Shown here: positions 1-10,516 of the stretch, in pieces
Numbering within the stretch: the first letter of the stretch is position 1
Layout: the number at the start of each line of letters is the position of its first letter
DNA from: Agrococcus beijingensis
GTDB taxonomy: Bacteria > Actinomycetota > Actinomycetes > Actinomycetales > Microbacteriaceae
Length of the DNA: 64,000 nt
Reading direction: 5' to 3'
NCBI RefSeq assembly: GCF_030758955.1
Contig: NZ_CP132360.1
Coordinates: forward strand, 1,596,243-1,660,242
Made by a program: the position numbers and the translations under genes
The notes under the pieces: model-generated
Seen by the model: the letters and a program-made list of their open reading frames with translations, nothing else
Databases searched by the model: none
What the model was told of the DNA's origin: nothing

Positions 1-39
1 CCGCGCAGCGCGCGTCGGGAGCCCGTCGGTGGTGCGCAT
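1..39 (-). CDS. Possible start of a downstream minus-strand gene (partial)
   Basis: An ATG on the minus strand (37-39) lies two bases after the stop codon of the DUF4397 gene, and thirteen codons stay open to the window edge. The spacing suggests a co-transcribed gene. Sortase-type genes often sit near cell-wall DUF4397 proteins in actinobacteria, but too little sequence is present to assign a function. Confidence 0.35.
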   Translation of the reverse strand, partial: MRTTDGLPTRAAR

Positions 40-41
40 GG

Positions 42-851
42 TCAGCCGCGAGCCTTCGCGATGCGCTGCTGGCGCACCGCGACGATGCCGAGGCCCAGCG
101 CTGCCGCGAAGGCGAGCAGCGCGGTCAGCGCCGACTGGTCGGTCGCGCCGCCGAGACCGGAGGGCACGCCGCTGGGGGCGCTGTGCGCTTCGACGGTCTG
201 CACGGCCAGCGCGAGGTTGCCGTCAGCGGCGCTGCCCCATGCGGTCACGATGGTGTTGGCTCCCTCGGTGAGCGGCAGGTCAGCCGGGCCGATCGCGACG
301 TCCGAGGTGCCCGTGAGCACCACATCCGCAGAGACCGTGCCTGCCGCGGTGACGAGCGTGGCCTCCTCGGGGTTGGTGAGCCCCTCGACCACGACGCCCT
401 CGTCGGCGCGCACGTCGACGGTCGGTGCGGCTGCCAGGTGCCGCACGGTCAGGCGGGCCTCGCCGGCGGCGACCGGCTCGGTGCTGTTGGCGAAGGCGCC
501 CAGCGCCGGCTCGCCCGCCTCGGTCAGGTGCGCGACGAGCGTCAGGTCGGCACCGCCGGGCACGGCCAGGCCCATCGCCTCGATGGCGGGCTCGGCGGTG
601 TCGGGGGTGCCGCCGTCGGCGAACACCTGGATGTCGTAGCTGCCCTCGGCGAGCATCATCGGGTCGGTGAGGGTGCCCGGCGTGAAGTTCGGGATGGCCT
701 CCTCGCCGTTGATGAACACGTCGACGGTGAGTCCGGGCACGGCGTGCAGCACCGACACGGTGGACTCGTGGTCGGCGGCGAAGGCGGGTGCGCCGCCGAG
801 CGTCGCCAGGGCGAGAGCGGCGCCGGCGCCGATCGCGAGCTTGCGCTTCAT
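42..851 (-). CDS. Secreted DUF4397-domain protein with C-terminal membrane anchor
   Basis: Predicted 269-residue exported protein. The N-terminus (MKRKLAIGAGAALALATLG, then PAFA-A) is a classical signal peptide with an AxA cleavage site. Two DUF4397-type beta modules follow: one begins at STVSVLHAVPGLTVDVFING (about residues 31-90), the other at RLTVRHLAAAPTVDV (about 135-215). A Gly/Ser-Pro linker leads to a hydrophobic helix and a basic tail (VRQQRIAKARG), so the protein is probably anchored on the outer face of the membrane. I chose the ATG at 851 because GAGGAG lies just upstream and the signal peptide starts there; the longer upstream frame has no protein-like composition. DUF4397 proteins are surface proteins of unknown role. 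No LPXTG motif is visible. Confidence 0.85.
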   Translation of the reverse strand: MKRKLAIGAGAALALATLGGAPAFAADHESTVSVLHAVPGLTVDVFINGEEAIPNFTPGTLTDPMMLAEGSYDIQVFADGGTPDTAEPAIEAMGLAVPGGADLTLVAHLTEAGEPALGAFANSTEPVAAGEARLTVRHLAAAPTVDVRADEGVVVEGLTNPEEATLVTAAGTVSADVVLTGTSDVAIGPADLPLTEGANTIVTAWGSAADGNLALAVQTVEAHSAPSGVPSGLGGATDQSALTALLAFAAALGLGIVAVRQQRIAKARG

Positions 852-988
852 GGGGGTCTCCTCGTTCGTGCGACGCGGGTGGAGCGTCGTCTGCCCCCAT
901 ATCGGCGCGGCGGGCCCGATCGGTTGCGGCGATCCCGCAACGCTGCACCCCGGGCGTGTCGCGTCGTGGAATGGTGCGGCGTCGATGC

Positions 989-1017
989 TTGACGGCCGGG
1001 GCGCCACGATGGATGCT
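989..1017 (+). promoter_or_regulatory. Leaderless promoter of the 1024 gene
   Basis: TTGACG (989-994), a 17-base spacer and GATGCT (1012-1017) are followed by exactly six bases and the ATG at 1024. Transcription should begin at or next to the start codon. This decides the start of the membrane protein. Confidence 0.6.
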
Positions 1018-1023
1018 CTCGCC

Positions 1024-1602
1024 ATGCTCCGTCGCATGCCGATCGCCTGGCTCGCGACCGTCCTGGCGATCCTGCTCGCCCTCGCGGCGGTCGTCGTGCC
1101 GATGCTGCGCGCCGCCGCGCTCGACGCCGCCGAGGGCGGCGTGCGGTGGGCGGATGCGGTGGGCGACGCGGTCAGGAGCCCCGGCATCGCGATCGTCGCG
1201 GGGCTCTGCGCCGCCATCGCCCTGCTGACCGTGGTCGTCTCGCACCAGCAGCTGCGGCGCGACGCGCTGGAGTCGGGCGGCGCCGAGATCCTCGCCGCGT
1301 GGGCACCGGTCGAGCGCGTCGCAGCGCTGGCCGTCATCGGCATCATGGGCGACGTCGTCGCGGCCGTCGTCGGCATCGGCATGCAGCCACTGTGGCTGAC
1401 CTGGCCGGTGCCCGGCGAGTCGCCGCTCGTCGTGGTGCCGACGGTGCTCGTGCTGCTCGTCGGGCCGGTGCTGGGCGTCGTCGCGCTCGTGCTGCAGCGC
1501 CGCACGAACCGCGCTCTGGGCACGGCAGCCGTCGACCGCGAGCTCGAGCGCCGCACCCGGCACTCGGTCGTCGGGCGGCGGCACCACGAGCCGAGCGCCT
1601 GA
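1024..1602 (+). CDS. Hypothetical four-helix membrane protein
   Basis: A 192-residue protein with four clear hydrophobic segments, at about residues 4-24, 50-71, 95-118 and 132-157, and a basic, charged C-terminal tail rich in Arg and His. I see no enzymatic motif and do not recognise a family. The start at 1024 is set by a leaderless promoter six bases upstream; an in-frame ATG at 1009 (MDALA) is the alternative. It is divergent from the DUF4397 gene across about 170 bp, which holds promoters for both. Coding character is strong (G/C in third positions), so the gene is real, but its function is unknown. Confidence 0.7.
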   Translation: MLRRMPIAWLATVLAILLALAAVVVPMLRAAALDAAEGGVRWADAVGDAVRSPGIAIVAGLCAAIALLTVVVSHQQLRRDALESGGAEILAAWAPVERVAALAVIGIMGDVVAAVVGIGMQPLWLTWPVPGESPLVVVPTVLVLLVGPVLGVVALVLQRRTNRALGTAAVDRELERRTRHSVVGRRHHEPSA

Positions 1603-1708
1603 GCGCGGCGCCGGGCGCGGAGCCTGCAGCCGCCGAGCGGGCGGGCGGGCGGCAGCCGCCGAGCAGGGCGCCTGTGGAGAGCGCCCGCGACGCCCGACGC
1701 GCCGCGGC

Positions 1709-1714
1709 TACGGT
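1709..1714 (+). promoter_or_regulatory. Leaderless -10 element of the 1721 gene
   Basis: TACGGT (1709-1714) is followed by six bases and the GTG at 1721. I see no clear -35 hexamer. Confidence 0.45.
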
Positions 1715-1720
1715 GGCCGC

Positions 1721-2278
1721 GTGATGACGACAGCGGCGGCGCCCAGCCGCGTGCGGGCGCCGCTGCGGCTGCGGCCGGTCGACCTGGCCGGGCTGCCGCT
1801 CGCGGTCGTCACCCTGTGGGCGACCGTCGTGGCGGGCGCCGACGCCGTGGCCGCCGTGCCGCTCGCCGCCGCCGCGGCTTCCGCGCCCGCGCTCACCCGC
1901 ATCGACCTGGGGGAGCGACGGCTGCCCAACGCGATCACGCTGCCGCTGCTCGCGGTGGGCGCCGTCGCCGCATCCGTGCGCCTCGCCAGCGGCGACCTCG
2001 CGCCGCTGCTGGCGCTCGGCTGCGGCGCGCTCCTGCTGCTCATGGCCGTGGTCGGCGGGATGGGCATGGGCGACGTGAAGCTGGGCACCGCGCTCGCGCT
2101 CGCGACCGCGACGCTCGGGTGGGCGGCACCGCTGGCGGGACTGGCCGCATCCGTCATCGTCGGCGGGCTGGCCGGCGTCGTCGCGCTCGCGCTCGGCCGC
2201 CGCACGCTGGCGTTCGGGCCCTGGCTGCTCGCGGGCAATGCGCTCGCCGCGGCGGGAGCGCTCGTCGTCGTTCTGTGA
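1721..2278 (+). CDS. Prepilin peptidase-like (A24 family) membrane protein
   Basis: A 185-residue integral membrane protein with about six hydrophobic segments. It carries both aspartates of the GxGD aspartyl proteases: D62 in IDLGERRLPNAIT and D118 in GMGMGDVKL. These match the catalytic core of type IV prepilin peptidases (PilD/TadV-type), which cleave leader peptides of pilin-like proteins. The N-terminal methyltransferase domain of full PilD is absent, as in small TadV-like forms. No pilin, Flp or secretion gene is in this window, so its substrate lies elsewhere. The GTG at 1721 sits six bases after a -10 element; the ATG at 1724 is an equally possible start. Confidence 0.75.
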   Translation: MMTTAAAPSRVRAPLRLRPVDLAGLPLAVVTLWATVVAGADAVAAVPLAAAAASAPALTRIDLGERRLPNAITLPLLAVGAVAASVRLASGDLAPLLALGCGALLLLMAVVGGMGMGDVKLGTALALATATLGWAAPLAGLAASVIVGGLAGVVALALGRRTLAFGPWLLAGNALAAAGALVVVL

Positions 2279-2321
2279 CGGAACGTGACGCGCGCATTCG
2301 CGCCAGGCGCGATCAGATATC

Positions 2322-2354
2322 TACGCTGGTGGTACCCCCGCACTTCTGAAGGAG
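2322..2354 (+). promoter_or_regulatory. metQ -10 element and Shine-Dalgarno
   Basis: TACGCT (2322-2327) and an AAGGAG ribosome-binding site (2349-2354) precede the metQ ATG at 2360. The leader would be only about 25 bases, too short for a SAM riboswitch. No good -35 is visible. Confidence 0.4.
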
Positions 2355-2359
2355 CCACC

Positions 2360-3271
2360 ATGTCCCGCAGCCCCATCCGCCCGGCCGCCCTGATCGGCGC
2401 GCTCGGCCTCTCGATCGCCCTCGTCGGCTGCAGCGCCGGCGCCGGCGCCGCTGACGCAGCCGCCGACACCCTCGGCACCGCCGAGAACCCGGTGCAGCTC
2501 GGCGTCGTCGGTGCGGCCGAGCCGTACTGGACCACCTACGAGGAGGCCGTCGAGGCCGAGGGCATCGAGATCGACATCGTCGACTTCACCGACTACAACC
2601 AGCCCAACCCCGCGACCAGCGAGGGCGAGCTCGACATCAACCAGTTCCAGCACATCATCTACCTGGCGAACTACAACGAGCAGTCGGGCGACGACCTGCA
2701 GCCCATCGGCTCGACCGCGATCTACCCGATCGGCCTCTACTCCGACAAGTACGCCTCGCCCGACGAGATCCCGGACGGCGCCGAGGTCATCGTGCCGAAC
2801 GACGACACGAACCAGGCCCGCGGCCTGCTCGTGCTGCAGTCGGCCGGCCTGATCTCGCTCGTCGACGGCGGCAGCCCCTACTCGACCGTCGACGACGTCA
2901 TCGCCGAGGAGTCGCGCGTCACCGTGAGCGCCGTCGACGCCGCGCTCACCGCCACGTCGCTGCCCGACGTCGCCGCGGCGATCGTCAACAACGACTTCAT
3001 CACCGACGCGGGCCTCTCGCCCGAGGAGGCCATCGCGCAGGACGACCCCAACGACCCCGCAGCGGCGCCGTACATCAACATCTTCGCCACCACGGCCGAG
3101 AACGTCGACGACGAGGTGCTGAACCGCCTGGTCGAGATCTACCAGACCGACGAGGCCGTGCAGGCGGGCGCCCTCGAGGCCTCCGGCGGCAGCGGCCTGT
3201 TCACCGTGACGCCCAAGGCCGACCTGCAGGCGGCGCTCGCCGACGTGCAGTCGGAGCTCGCGGGCCGATAA
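2360..3271 (+). CDS. metQ: D-methionine-binding lipoprotein MetQ
   Basis: A 303-residue substrate-binding lipoprotein of a methionine ABC importer. The signal peptide ends in a lipobox (ALVGC, Cys24), after which the protein would be lipid-anchored outside the cell. The mature part follows the NlpA/MetQ family: a first lobe with VQLGVVGAAEPYWTTY, the conserved ELDINQFQHIIYLANYN stretch and IYPIGLYSDKY, then the VPNDDTNQARGLLVLQSAGLI hinge. The start has AAGGAG at optimal spacing. It is followed by metN and metI, so the three genes form a complete importer. Here the binding protein comes first, with an intercistronic hairpin after it that could raise its stoichiometry. Confidence 0.93.
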   Translation: MSRSPIRPAALIGALGLSIALVGCSAGAGAADAAADTLGTAENPVQLGVVGAAEPYWTTYEEAVEAEGIEIDIVDFTDYNQPNPATSEGELDINQFQHIIYLANYNEQSGDDLQPIGSTAIYPIGLYSDKYASPDEIPDGAEVIVPNDDTNQARGLLVLQSAGLISLVDGGSPYSTVDDVIAEESRVTVSAVDAALTATSLPDVAAAIVNNDFITDAGLSPEEAIAQDDPNDPAAAPYINIFATTAENVDDEVLNRLVEIYQTDEAVQAGALEASGGSGLFTVTPKADLQAALADVQSELAGR

Positions 3272-3296
3272 GCACGGTCGCCCGATCGCAGGGTGT

Positions 3297-3338
3297 CGGG
3301 CTGCTGCACGGGTGCCGAGGCACCTCAGCAGCAGCCCG
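3297..3338 (+). other. Intercistronic hairpin between metQ and metN
   Basis: CGGGCTGCTG (3297-3306) pairs perfectly with CAGCAGCCCG (3329-3338), and an inner stem GGTGCC/GGCACC (3311-3316, 3319-3324) stacks inside. There is no T-run. It resembles the mRNA-stabilising or partial-termination hairpins found after binding-protein genes of ABC operons. Confidence 0.6.
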
Positions 3339-3371
3339 GCACGCTTCGCACGCAAGCCACGAGGAGACCGC

Positions 3372-4403
3372 ATGACCCAGCACATCGTGATCGACCGCGT
3401 GTCGAAGCGGTTCCCGCCCGCGAAGCGCGGCGGTGACGAGATCGTCGCCGTCGACGACGTCTCGCTGTCGATCGAGCAGGGCGAGGTCTTCGGCATCATC
3501 GGCTACTCGGGCGCCGGCAAGTCGACGCTCGTGCGCCTCATCAACCAGCTCGAGCCCGTCACCGAGGGCCGCATCACGGTCGGCGACGTGACGATCAGCG
3601 AGCTGCGCGGCAAGCGGCTGCGCGAGCAGCAGACGCGCATCGGCATGATCTTCCAGCGCTTCAACCTGCTCACCTCGCGCACCGTCGCCGGCAACGTCGC
3701 CTACCCGCTCGAGGTCATCGGCGTCGAGCGGGCCGAGCGCCGGCGCCGCGTCGACGAGCTGCTCGAGTTCGTCGGCCTCGCCGGCCGCGCCGACGCCTAC
3801 CCCGAGCAGCTCTCCGGTGGCCAGCAGCAGCGCGTCGGCATCGCCCGCGCCCTCGCCGCGAACCCGCAGATCCTGCTCGCCGACGAAGCCACATCCGCCC
3901 TCGACCCCGAGACGACCGCCGAGGTGCTCGACCTGCTGGCGCGCGTCAACCGCGAGCTGGGCGTCACCATCGTGGTGATCACGCACGAGATGGAGGTGAT
4001 CACCCGCATCGCCGACCGCGTCGCCGTGATGGAGGCGGGCCGTGTCGTGGAGTCCGGCTCGACCTACGACGTGTTCACGAACCCGCAGACGTCGGTCGCC
4101 AAGCGCTTCGTGCAGACGGTCGTGCGCGCGCTGCCCGAGGGGGATGAGCTGGTGCGGCTGCGCGAGCAGCACGCGGGCCGCTTCTTCACGATCTCGTTCA
4201 CCGACGAGGGCGCCTCCGAGGCGCGCGTGTTCTCGGCGCTGGCGAGGGCCGGCGTCGACTTCAACCTGGTGCACGGCGGGGTCGACGACATCCAGGGCCG
4301 CGTCTACGGGCTGCTGACGATCGCCGTGCGCGGCGACGCGGCGGCCGTGCAGCGCGCGCTCGACGGCATCGGCGAGGGCGTCACCGTGGAGGAGCAGCGA
4401 TGA
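3372..4403 (+). CDS. metN: Methionine ABC transporter ATPase MetN
   Basis: A 343-residue cytoplasmic ATPase that powers methionine import. Walker A is GYSGAGKST (about 44-52), the signature is LSGGQQQRVGIARAL, and Walker B is ILLADEATSALD. The C-terminal part (from about residue 270, GRFFTISFTDEGASEARVFSALARAG) is a NIL domain, the ACT-like methionine sensor that inhibits transport when intracellular methionine is high. The ATG follows GAGGAG. The stop overlaps the metI start by four bases (ATGA), so translation is coupled. Confidence 0.95.
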   Translation: MTQHIVIDRVSKRFPPAKRGGDEIVAVDDVSLSIEQGEVFGIIGYSGAGKSTLVRLINQLEPVTEGRITVGDVTISELRGKRLREQQTRIGMIFQRFNLLTSRTVAGNVAYPLEVIGVERAERRRRVDELLEFVGLAGRADAYPEQLSGGQQQRVGIARALAANPQILLADEATSALDPETTAEVLDLLARVNRELGVTIVVITHEMEVITRIADRVAVMEAGRVVESGSTYDVFTNPQTSVAKRFVQTVVRALPEGDELVRLREQHAGRFFTISFTDEGASEARVFSALARAGVDFNLVHGGVDDIQGRVYGLLTIAVRGDAAAVQRALDGIGEGVTVEEQR

Positions 4404-5059
4404 GCGACATCGTGGGCATCCTGCCCGACCTGTTCGAGCAGACCGGCATCATGCTGTGGATGGTCGCGGTCTCGCTGGCCTTCGGCGGCGTGGGCGGCCT
4501 CATCATCGGCACCGGCCTCTACGTCACGCGGCGCGGCGGCATCCTGCAGCAGAGCGCCGTGTGGTGGATCCTCAACGTGCTCGTGAACACGTTCCGGCCC
4601 ATCCCGTTCATCATCCTGCTCGCGGCGCTGCAGCCGATCGGCCGGCTCGTGGTCGGCAAGGGCATCGGCACCGAGTACGCGATCTTCGCCATCGCGATCG
4701 CGGCGACCTTCGGCATCGCCCGCATCGTCGAGCAGAACCTCGTCGCGCTGCCGGCCGGGGTGATCGAGGCCGCACGCGCGACAGGGGCGAGCCCCTGGCG
4801 CATCATCCGCACCGTGATCCTGCCCGAGACGCTCGGGCCGCTCGTGCTCGGCTTCACCTTCGCGGTCATCTCGATCGTCGACATGTCGGCCGTCGCCGGC
4901 CTCGTCGGCGGCGAGGGGCTCGGCAACTGGGCCGTCACCTACGGCTACCGGCAGTTCGACGAGGTCGTCACCTGGTCGGCGCTCATCGTCGTGGTGATCG
5001 TGGTGCAGCTGATCCAGGCGCTCGGCAACTGGCTGGCGCGCCGCATCATGCGCCGCTGA
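4400..5059 (+). CDS. metI: Methionine ABC transporter permease MetI
   Basis: A 219-residue inner-membrane permease with five predicted helices. The EAA loop that contacts MetN is visible as EAARATGASPWRIIRTVILPETLGPLV. Other family marks are LVNTFRPIPFIILL and the conserved VAGLVGGEGLGNWAVTYGYRQF near the C-terminus. It completes the MetQNI system and is followed by a strong terminator. Confidence 0.95.
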   Translation: MSDIVGILPDLFEQTGIMLWMVAVSLAFGGVGGLIIGTGLYVTRRGGILQQSAVWWILNVLVNTFRPIPFIILLAALQPIGRLVVGKGIGTEYAIFAIAIAATFGIARIVEQNLVALPAGVIEAARATGASPWRIIRTVILPETLGPLVLGFTFAVISIVDMSAVAGLVGGEGLGNWAVTYGYRQFDEVVTWSALIVVVIVVQLIQALGNWLARRIMRR

Positions 5060-5078
5060 CGCGCCCCTCCTGCCTGCT

Positions 5079-5122
5079 GCGCCCCGCGCATCCATCACCC
5101 TCATGACGGATGCGCGGGGCGC
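5079..5122 (+). terminator. Terminator after metQNI
   Basis: A 15-bp perfect stem, GCGCCCCGCGCATCC (5079-5093) with its complement at 5108-5122, has a 14-base loop. It sits 20 bp after the metI stop. No T-run follows, as is usual in actinobacteria. Confidence 0.75.
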
Positions 5123-5192
5123 GGTCGCGCGCGCACACGGCCGACGTCGTGCGGGCACCTGGCCGTTGTCTGATCTGTTCCTCTGTACGGGC

Positions 5193-5198
5193 TAGGAT
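5193..5198 (+). promoter_or_regulatory. cstA promoter -10
   Basis: TAGGAT (5193-5198) lies about 50 bp before the cstA ATG. No well-spaced -35 is obvious. The leader carries an inverted pair, TGGGTTAC and GTTACACCCA. Confidence 0.45.
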
Positions 5199-5247
5199 CG
5201 TGCTTTGGGTTACCCCCAAACGCCGTTACACCCAGATAGGACCCACG

Positions 5248-7482
<2,235 letters not shown>

Positions 7483-7484
7483 CC

Positions 7485-7718
7485 ATGACCGCTCCGCGTG
7501 CGCACCAGGAGGGCCCCGCTTCGGCGGGCGCCCTGTTGTGGCGGGCCTGGGACGGGCTCGTCTGGTGGGCGAAGGGCGTCACCGGCGAGTCGAAGTACCA
7601 GGCCTACCTCGACCACGAGGGCCGCGTGCACCCCGATCGCCCGGTCATGACCGAGCGGGAGTTCTGGCGCGACGAGTACCGGCGGCAGGACGCGAACCCC
7701 GAGGGTCGCTGCTGCTGA
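7485..7718 (+). CDS. YbdD/YjiX (DUF466, KCU-star) small partner of CstA
   Basis: A 77-residue protein of the YbdD/YjiX family. Recognisable parts are GVTGESKYQAYLDH, the HPDRPVMTEREFWRDEY stretch and the C-terminal double Cys (GRCC). Members are almost always encoded next to CstA or its paralogues and are thought to be needed for transporter activity. The ATG at 7485 is two bases after the cstA stop, so the pair is translationally linked. The Cys-Cys end is typical of the group. Confidence 0.88.
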   Translation: MTAPRAHQEGPASAGALLWRAWDGLVWWAKGVTGESKYQAYLDHEGRVHPDRPVMTEREFWRDEYRRQDANPEGRCC

Positions 7719-7756
7719 CCTGCTGCTGACCGCAGCCTTCCCGCGCTCGGCGCGAC

Positions 7757-7848
7757 GCACAACGCAAGCCCGCGAGCCCGAAGTCGCGGCCGATCGGAGC
7801 ACCGCTCTCGATCTGCCGCGGCCCTGGGGCTGCGGGCTTGCGTTGTGC
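7757..7848. repeat. 92-bp palindromic element, copy 1
   Basis: Identical 16-bp inverted ends: GCACAACGCAAGCCCG (7757-7772) and its complement (7833-7848), with a 60-base interior. A second element of exactly the same length and ends lies at 10562-10653. The interiors are related but diverged. It sits between ybdD and the 3' end of the TPR gene. It contains no ORF. Confidence 0.8.
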
Positions 7849-7899
7849 GCGGGCGCTGCTGGCTTGCGTTGTGCGCGGGCGCTGCTGGCTTGCGTTGTG
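7835..7899. repeat. 26-bp tandem repeat on the right end of the palindromic element
   Basis: Two perfect 26-bp units beginning GGCTTGCGTTGTGCGCGGGC (7835-7860, 7861-7886) and a 13-bp partial third unit (7887-7899). The array amplifies the right inverted end of the element and reaches to within 11 bp of the TPR gene stop. Confidence 0.85.
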
Positions 7900-7910
7900 T
7901 CTGGGACGGC

Positions 7911-8396
7911 TCAGGTCTGCGGCGGCTCGGTCAGCTCGGCCGCGTAGGCGAGCACCGAGCGCCGGTAGAGCGGGAGCGTCGGCGCGAGCGCCTCGAGGGC
8001 GATCCGCAGCGCGTCGTCGGCGCGTCCGGCGCTGTGCAGCGCGAGCGCGAGGAACGCTTCGCGCGCGGCACCCGTCGACGGATGCTCCGGAGCCGCCGCG
8101 AGCATCGCGATCGCCTCGTCGATGCGGCCCAGGTTGCGCAGCGTCGACGCGTGCTGGATCGCCAGCTGCGCCGCGCGCACGGGGTCGTCGTCTGCCAGGC
8201 CGGCGTCCATGGCCGACCGGTACAGCGCATCCGCCTCGTGCTCGCTGCCGGCGGCGTCGTGCGCTCCAGCCAGCTCGAACAGCCCCACCGAGCGGTGCGG
8301 CGCGGCGACGGCGAGCCGCCGCATCGGCTCGATGCGCGCTGCGTCGTCGAGCGACTCGTCGTCCCAGAGCGCGGCGACGTCGGCCTCCCAGCTCAT
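7911..8396 (-). CDS. Tetratricopeptide-repeat protein
   Basis: A 161-residue soluble protein built of helical pairs resembling TPR units, for example SVGLFELAGAHDAAGSEHEA, YRSAMDAGLADDDPVRAAQLA and REAFLALALHSAGRADDALR. This fits the tetratrico-peptide repeat family (Pfam TPR_5 type) found in many actinobacteria. No enzymatic residue is visible. Its ATG overlaps the stop of the upstream prolyl oligopeptidase by four bases (ATGA), so the two are translated together. TPR proteins usually act as scaffolds; a direct role with the peptidase is possible but unproven. Confidence 0.78.
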   Translation of the reverse strand: MSWEADVAALWDDESLDDAARIEPMRRLAVAAPHRSVGLFELAGAHDAAGSEHEADALYRSAMDAGLADDDPVRAAQLAIQHASTLRNLGRIDEAIAMLAAAPEHPSTGAAREAFLALALHSAGRADDALRIALEALAPTLPLYRRSVLAYAAELTEPPQT

Positions 8397-10510
8397 GCGA
8401 GCACCTCCTGCTCGAGCGGCCGCCCCGCACCCTCGGCAGGCGGCTCGACCTCGAGCCCCGTGTGGTGCGCGGCGAACGCCAGCTGGTCGGCGAACTCGAG
8501 CGCCGCGGCGTCCTTCGGCTTGCCCATGCCGTGCCCGGCGCGCGTGTCGATCGAGAGCAGCACCGGCGCATCCGCCCCCGTGGCCTGCTGCGCCCGCTGC
8601 AGCTCGGCGGCGAACTTGAACGAGTGCGCGGGCACGACCCGATCGTCGTGATCGCCCGTGGTGATGAGCGTCGGCGGGTAGGCGACGCCCTCGCGCACGT
8701 TGTGCAGCGGCGAGTAGGCGCGCAGGGAGGCGTGCGCCTCGGCCTCGTCGGGGTCGCCGTAGTCGCTCGCCCACGCCCAGCCGATCGTGAAGCGGTGGTA
8801 GCGCAGCATGTCGAGCACGCCCACGCCCGGCAGCACCGCAGCCCACAGCTCGGGCCGCTGCGTGAGCGCGGCGCCGGCGAGCAGCCCGCCGTTCGAGCGG
8901 CCGTGCAGCGCCAGCTGCTCGCGCGTCGTCACGCCGGTCGCGATGAGGTGCTCGGCGATCGCGAACAGGTCGTCGAAGACCTGCTGCTTGCGCTCCTTCG
9001 TGCCGCCCTTGTGCCAATCGGAGCCGAACTCGCCGCCACCGCGCAGGTTCGGCACCACGAGCACGCCGCCCGCCTCGACCCACGCCGCGAGCACCGCCCG
9101 GAAGCCCGGGTTCATCGGGATGTTGAAGCCGCCGTAGCCCCAGACGAGGGTCGGGCGAGGGCCGTCGGCCGCCGCGCCCGCCGGGCGCACGACGAAGGCG
9201 GGCACCGTCTCGCCGTCGGTCGAGGCCGTGCGGATGCGGTCGGTCACCGCTGCCGCCGCAGCCGGCCCCGGCGCGGGGAGCGTGCGGTGCGCGACGAGGC
9301 GGGCGCCCTCCACCTCGACCACGTGGCGCGTGCCGCGGTCGACGAAGCTGGTCGTCTCGACGAGCACCGTCCCGGAGGTGTCGCTCGTGTCGGAGCCGGC
9401 GATCGAGACGCCGTCGCCGAGCGGCACCGCGTCGCCCAGCTCGCCCTCGAAGGTCGCCAGCTGCATGCGGTGGCTCGCGTCGTGCGAGTACTCGAGCACG
9501 AGCCCTGCGTCGGTGAGCGAGGCGTCGAGCAGTACGTCCTCGTCGTGCTCGGGCACGACGGTGCGGCGCTCGAGCGTCGCGAGGTCGAAGGCGTCGAGCC
9601 GGTAGCGGGGCGAGCCGTCATCGGTGACGGCGTAGAGGTGCCCGTCGCGGATGCCCACCGCGTTCCACTCGTGCTCGTGCCCCGTGACCAGCTGCCGCAG
9701 CGCATCCGCAGTCCCGTCCTGGCGCCGCACCGCCAGGTCGTTGCCGCTCGACGAGCCCGTGTCGGTCGAGAGCACGAACCACTCGTCGTCGCGCGGCCAG
9801 TGGCGCGCGAACAGCCGCGGCTGGTCGGGGCGGGAGACCAGCACCACGTCGTCGGCGACCGGCGTGCCGACCTCGTGCCGCAGCAGGCGCCCGGCGCCCA
9901 TCTCGTCGGTGAGGGCGTCGCCGGTCGGGGCGTCGTAGGCCCAGTAGGTGAAGGCGCGGTCACCCGGCAGCCAGACGGGGGAGTTCCACTTCGTCCAGGG
10001 GATCTCGTCGGCGAGGTCGTCGCCGGTCGCGACGTCGCGCACGCGGATGGTGCGCCAGTCGGAGCCGCCGTCGGCCAGCCCGTAGGCGAGCAGGGCGCCG
10101 TCGGGCGAGACGGATGCGGCGGTGACGGCGACCGTGCCGTCGGGCGAGAGCGCGTTCGGGTCGAGCAGCACGCTGGGCCCCGCAGCGCCGGCGCCCTCGA
10201 GCTCGTCGACCGACTCGGCCGTGACCAGCACCGGCTGGTTCTGGCCGTCGGAGTGCCAGGCGAAGACGCGGCCGCCGCGCTGCCACGGGCAGCCGCGGGT
10301 GGGCGCGGTGAGCAGCGCCGTGACGCGCTCGCGGAACGCCTCGCGGGCCGGCAGCGCCGCCAGGATCGGCTCGGCGAACGCGTTCTGCGCCTCGATGAAG
10401 GCGCGCGTCTCGGCGGAGTCGCCGTCCTCGAGCCAGCGGTACGGGTCGGCGATCGCCTCGCCGTGGATGGTCTCGACCGTGTCGTCTCTGTGCACCTCGG
10501 GGTAACGCAT
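8393..10510 (-). CDS. Prolyl oligopeptidase family serine peptidase (S9A)
   Basis: A 705-residue cytoplasmic peptidase with no signal peptide. The N-terminal part (PYRWLEDGDSAETRAFIEAQ) and the propeller segment are typical of S9A. The alpha/beta hydrolase domain carries the triad S539 in GRSNGG, D623 in GDHDDRVVP and H660 in TRAGHGMGK. It probably cleaves short peptides after proline or basic residues (prolyl endopeptidase or oligopeptidase B type). The ATG at 10510 is six bases from a TAGGGT -10 element, so the transcript is probably leaderless. It is co-transcribed with the TPR gene, and the pair lies between the two 92-bp palindromic elements. Confidence 0.93.
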   Translation of the reverse strand: MRYPEVHRDDTVETIHGEAIADPYRWLEDGDSAETRAFIEAQNAFAEPILAALPAREAFRERVTALLTAPTRGCPWQRGGRVFAWHSDGQNQPVLVTAESVDELEGAGAAGPSVLLDPNALSPDGTVAVTAASVSPDGALLAYGLADGGSDWRTIRVRDVATGDDLADEIPWTKWNSPVWLPGDRAFTYWAYDAPTGDALTDEMGAGRLLRHEVGTPVADDVVLVSRPDQPRLFARHWPRDDEWFVLSTDTGSSSGNDLAVRRQDGTADALRQLVTGHEHEWNAVGIRDGHLYAVTDDGSPRYRLDAFDLATLERRTVVPEHDEDVLLDASLTDAGLVLEYSHDASHRMQLATFEGELGDAVPLGDGVSIAGSDTSDTSGTVLVETTSFVDRGTRHVVEVEGARLVAHRTLPAPGPAAAAAVTDRIRTASTDGETVPAFVVRPAGAAADGPRPTLVWGYGGFNIPMNPGFRAVLAAWVEAGGVLVVPNLRGGGEFGSDWHKGGTKERKQQVFDDLFAIAEHLIATGVTTREQLALHGRSNGGLLAGAALTQRPELWAAVLPGVGVLDMLRYHRFTIGWAWASDYGDPDEAEAHASLRAYSPLHNVREGVAYPPTLITTGDHDDRVVPAHSFKFAAELQRAQQATGADAPVLLSIDTRAGHGMGKPKDAAALEFADQLAFAAHHTGLEVEPPAEGAGRPLEQEVLA

Positions 10511-10516
10511 CCGCCC

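Noticed and set aside
2279..2359. A SAM riboswitch upstream of metQ
   Set aside because: The leader from the likely start site is about 25 bases and shows no riboswitch-like stems.
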